The notes beneath the pieces are model-generated. The model made no database searches and was not told where the DNA came from. It saw only the letters and a program-made list of their open reading frames with translations. A program made the position numbers and the translations under genes. From positions 1 to 64,000 of the forward strand of contig JACDOL010000001.1 in NCBI GenBank assembly GCA_017656165.1: a DNA stretch of 64,000 bases. The letters run 5' to 3'. Origin of the DNA: Desulfotomaculum sp. Lineage in GTDB: Bacteria; Bacillota; Desulfotomaculia; Desulfotomaculales; Desulfohalotomaculaceae. How positions within the stretch are numbered: position 1 is the first letter of the stretch; every line of letters starts with the position of its first letter. This document shows, piece after piece, positions 62,765 through 64,000 of the stretch.

Positions 62765-64000
62765 CAGGTATGCGGAAATAATTGTGGAAGTTCCCAGCCG
62801 GGAGGTGGATAGGCCTTTTCATTATTTGGTGCCTGAGCACCTTAATTTGCTGTCTTTGGGCAGCAGGGTACTGGTACCATTTGGTCGTAGGACTGTCCCC
62901 GGGTATGTTGTTGGTTTTTCTGCACCGCCTGAAGGTGTCAAAATAAAGCCGGTGCTTAAAATATTAAGTGAGGGATTGAGTCCTGAACTGCTTGAACTGG
63001 CACAGTGGTTAGCAGGCAGGTATCTTTGTACATTGGCAGAAAGTCTGCACTGCGTCATTGGGGCAGGGAGAGAGAAAAAGAGATTACCACAGCGGCTGTT
63101 TGCTGCCGTTGAGGCTGGGGAAATAAATGGGCTTAAAATTACTCCCAAGCAGCAGAAGGTCCTGGAAACAGCTGTACAGCATCCTGGATTAAATAAAACA
63201 CAGCTGGCGAGGAAGGCCGGAGTATCTCCTTCAACCGTAGACACCATTGTAAAAAAGAAGCTGCTCACATATGGCTATGGAATAAATACTCCAAGCAGCA
63301 CAACCGCTGATAATCTTCCGCAGCTAACAGCAGAACAATTAGCGGTAGTTAACAGGTTAAATAATTATATAAACCATGGGAAACATGGTGTTTTTTTACT
63401 TCACGGCGTTACTGGCAGTGGTAAAACAGAAGTATACCTTCGAGTTATTGCTGAGGTATTGAAAAAAGGCAGGCAGGCAGTTGTGCTGCTGCCTGAGATA
63501 TCTTTAACTTCCCAGATGGTGGAGGTTTTTTGCCGGAGGTTTGGCAGCAGTGTAGCTGTGCTGCACAGCAGGCTGTCGGCGGGAGAGAGATATGCTGAAC
63601 AGCAGCGGATCCAAAGAGGCGATGCCCAGGTTGTTTTAGGGGCTCGATCAGCAGTTTTTGCCCCGGTACCAAAACTGGGCATTATTATTATAGATGAAGA
63701 ACACGAACCAATGTATAAGCAGGAAGAAAATCCAAAGTATCACGCCAGGGAAGTTGCTGTTTACCGCGCAAGGGTAAACCAGGCTGTTGTATTAATGGCC
63801 AGTGCCACCCCAGCCCTGGAAAGCTACTGCCGGGCAGAACCCGGCGGACCGTATCAGCTGCTGACGATGAAAAAAAGGGTTCGCCAGCTGCCGCTGCCTA
63901 AAGTGGAAGTGGTTGACATGCGCCGGGAGATGGACGCTGGAAACACAGGCATTTTTAGCCGCCTGCTTTTGGATAAAATAACAGATAGACTTAACAAAAA
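62757..64000 (+). CDS. priA: Primosomal protein N' (replication restart helicase PriA), truncated by window end
   Basis: Not in ORF track (TTG start, open 3' end). (M)SNRYAEIIVEVPSREVDRPFHYLVPEHL...LLHGVTGSGKTEVYLRVI...IIIDEEHEPMYKQEENPKYHAREVA. Confidence 0.93.
   Translation, partial: MSNRYAEIIVEVPSREVDRPFHYLVPEHLNLLSLGSRVLVPFGRRTVPGYVVGFSAPPEGVKIKPVLKILSEGLSPELLELAQWLAGRYLCTLAESLHCVIGAGREKKRLPQRLFAAVEAGEINGLKITPKQQKVLETAVQHPGLNKTQLARKAGVSPSTVDTIVKKKLLTYGYGINTPSSTTADNLPQLTAEQLAVVNRLNNYINHGKHGVFLLHGVTGSGKTEVYLRVIAEVLKKGRQAVVLLPEISLTSQMVEVFCRRFGSSVAVLHSRLSAGERYAEQQRIQRGDAQVVLGARSAVFAPVPKLGIIIIDEEHEPMYKQEENPKYHAREVAVYRARVNQAVVLMASATPALESYCRAEPGGPYQLLTMKKRVRQLPLPKVEVVDMRREMDAGNTGIFSRLLLDKITDRLNK

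Overview
This 64 kb window is a mostly housekeeping region of a low-to-moderate GC, spore-forming Firmicute chromosome. A Desulfotomaculum/Peptococcaceae-like origin is inferred from gene content only. Recognisable blocks: Fnr-type regulator; PBP1A; tyrS; yunB; a NSS transporter with a MetS-type small subunit missed by the ORF track; a trimeric [FeFe] hydrogenase operon; nadE; yebC; bofC-like; ruvCAB; queH/queA/tgt with a SpoIID-like gene; yajC-secD-secF; ACT plus PFL-family pair; lspA-rluD-like; phosphosulfolactate synthase; the complete pyr operon (pyrR-B-C-carA-carB-K-D-F-E) with two PyrR attenuators; YcdB/YcdC-SLH protein; rqcH; SERCA-type Ca2+ ATPase; dapF-dapL-aminotransferase; yicC-remA-gmk-rpoZ-coaBC-priA (priA cut by the window end). 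No CRISPR array, defence island, prophage, rRNA or tRNA was found. The most unusual signal is a dispersed non-coding repeat family with at least nine full, deleted or degenerate copies. The fullest copy is about 215 bp, with a CCAAGGTATTTAC...GTAAATACCTTGG inverted repeat. Nearly every copy lies just downstream of an intrinsic terminator, in the orientation of the upstream gene. Where the left end (TCAGAAA) is preserved, it starts about 7-10 nt after the terminator T-tract. I cannot assign this family to any element I know.
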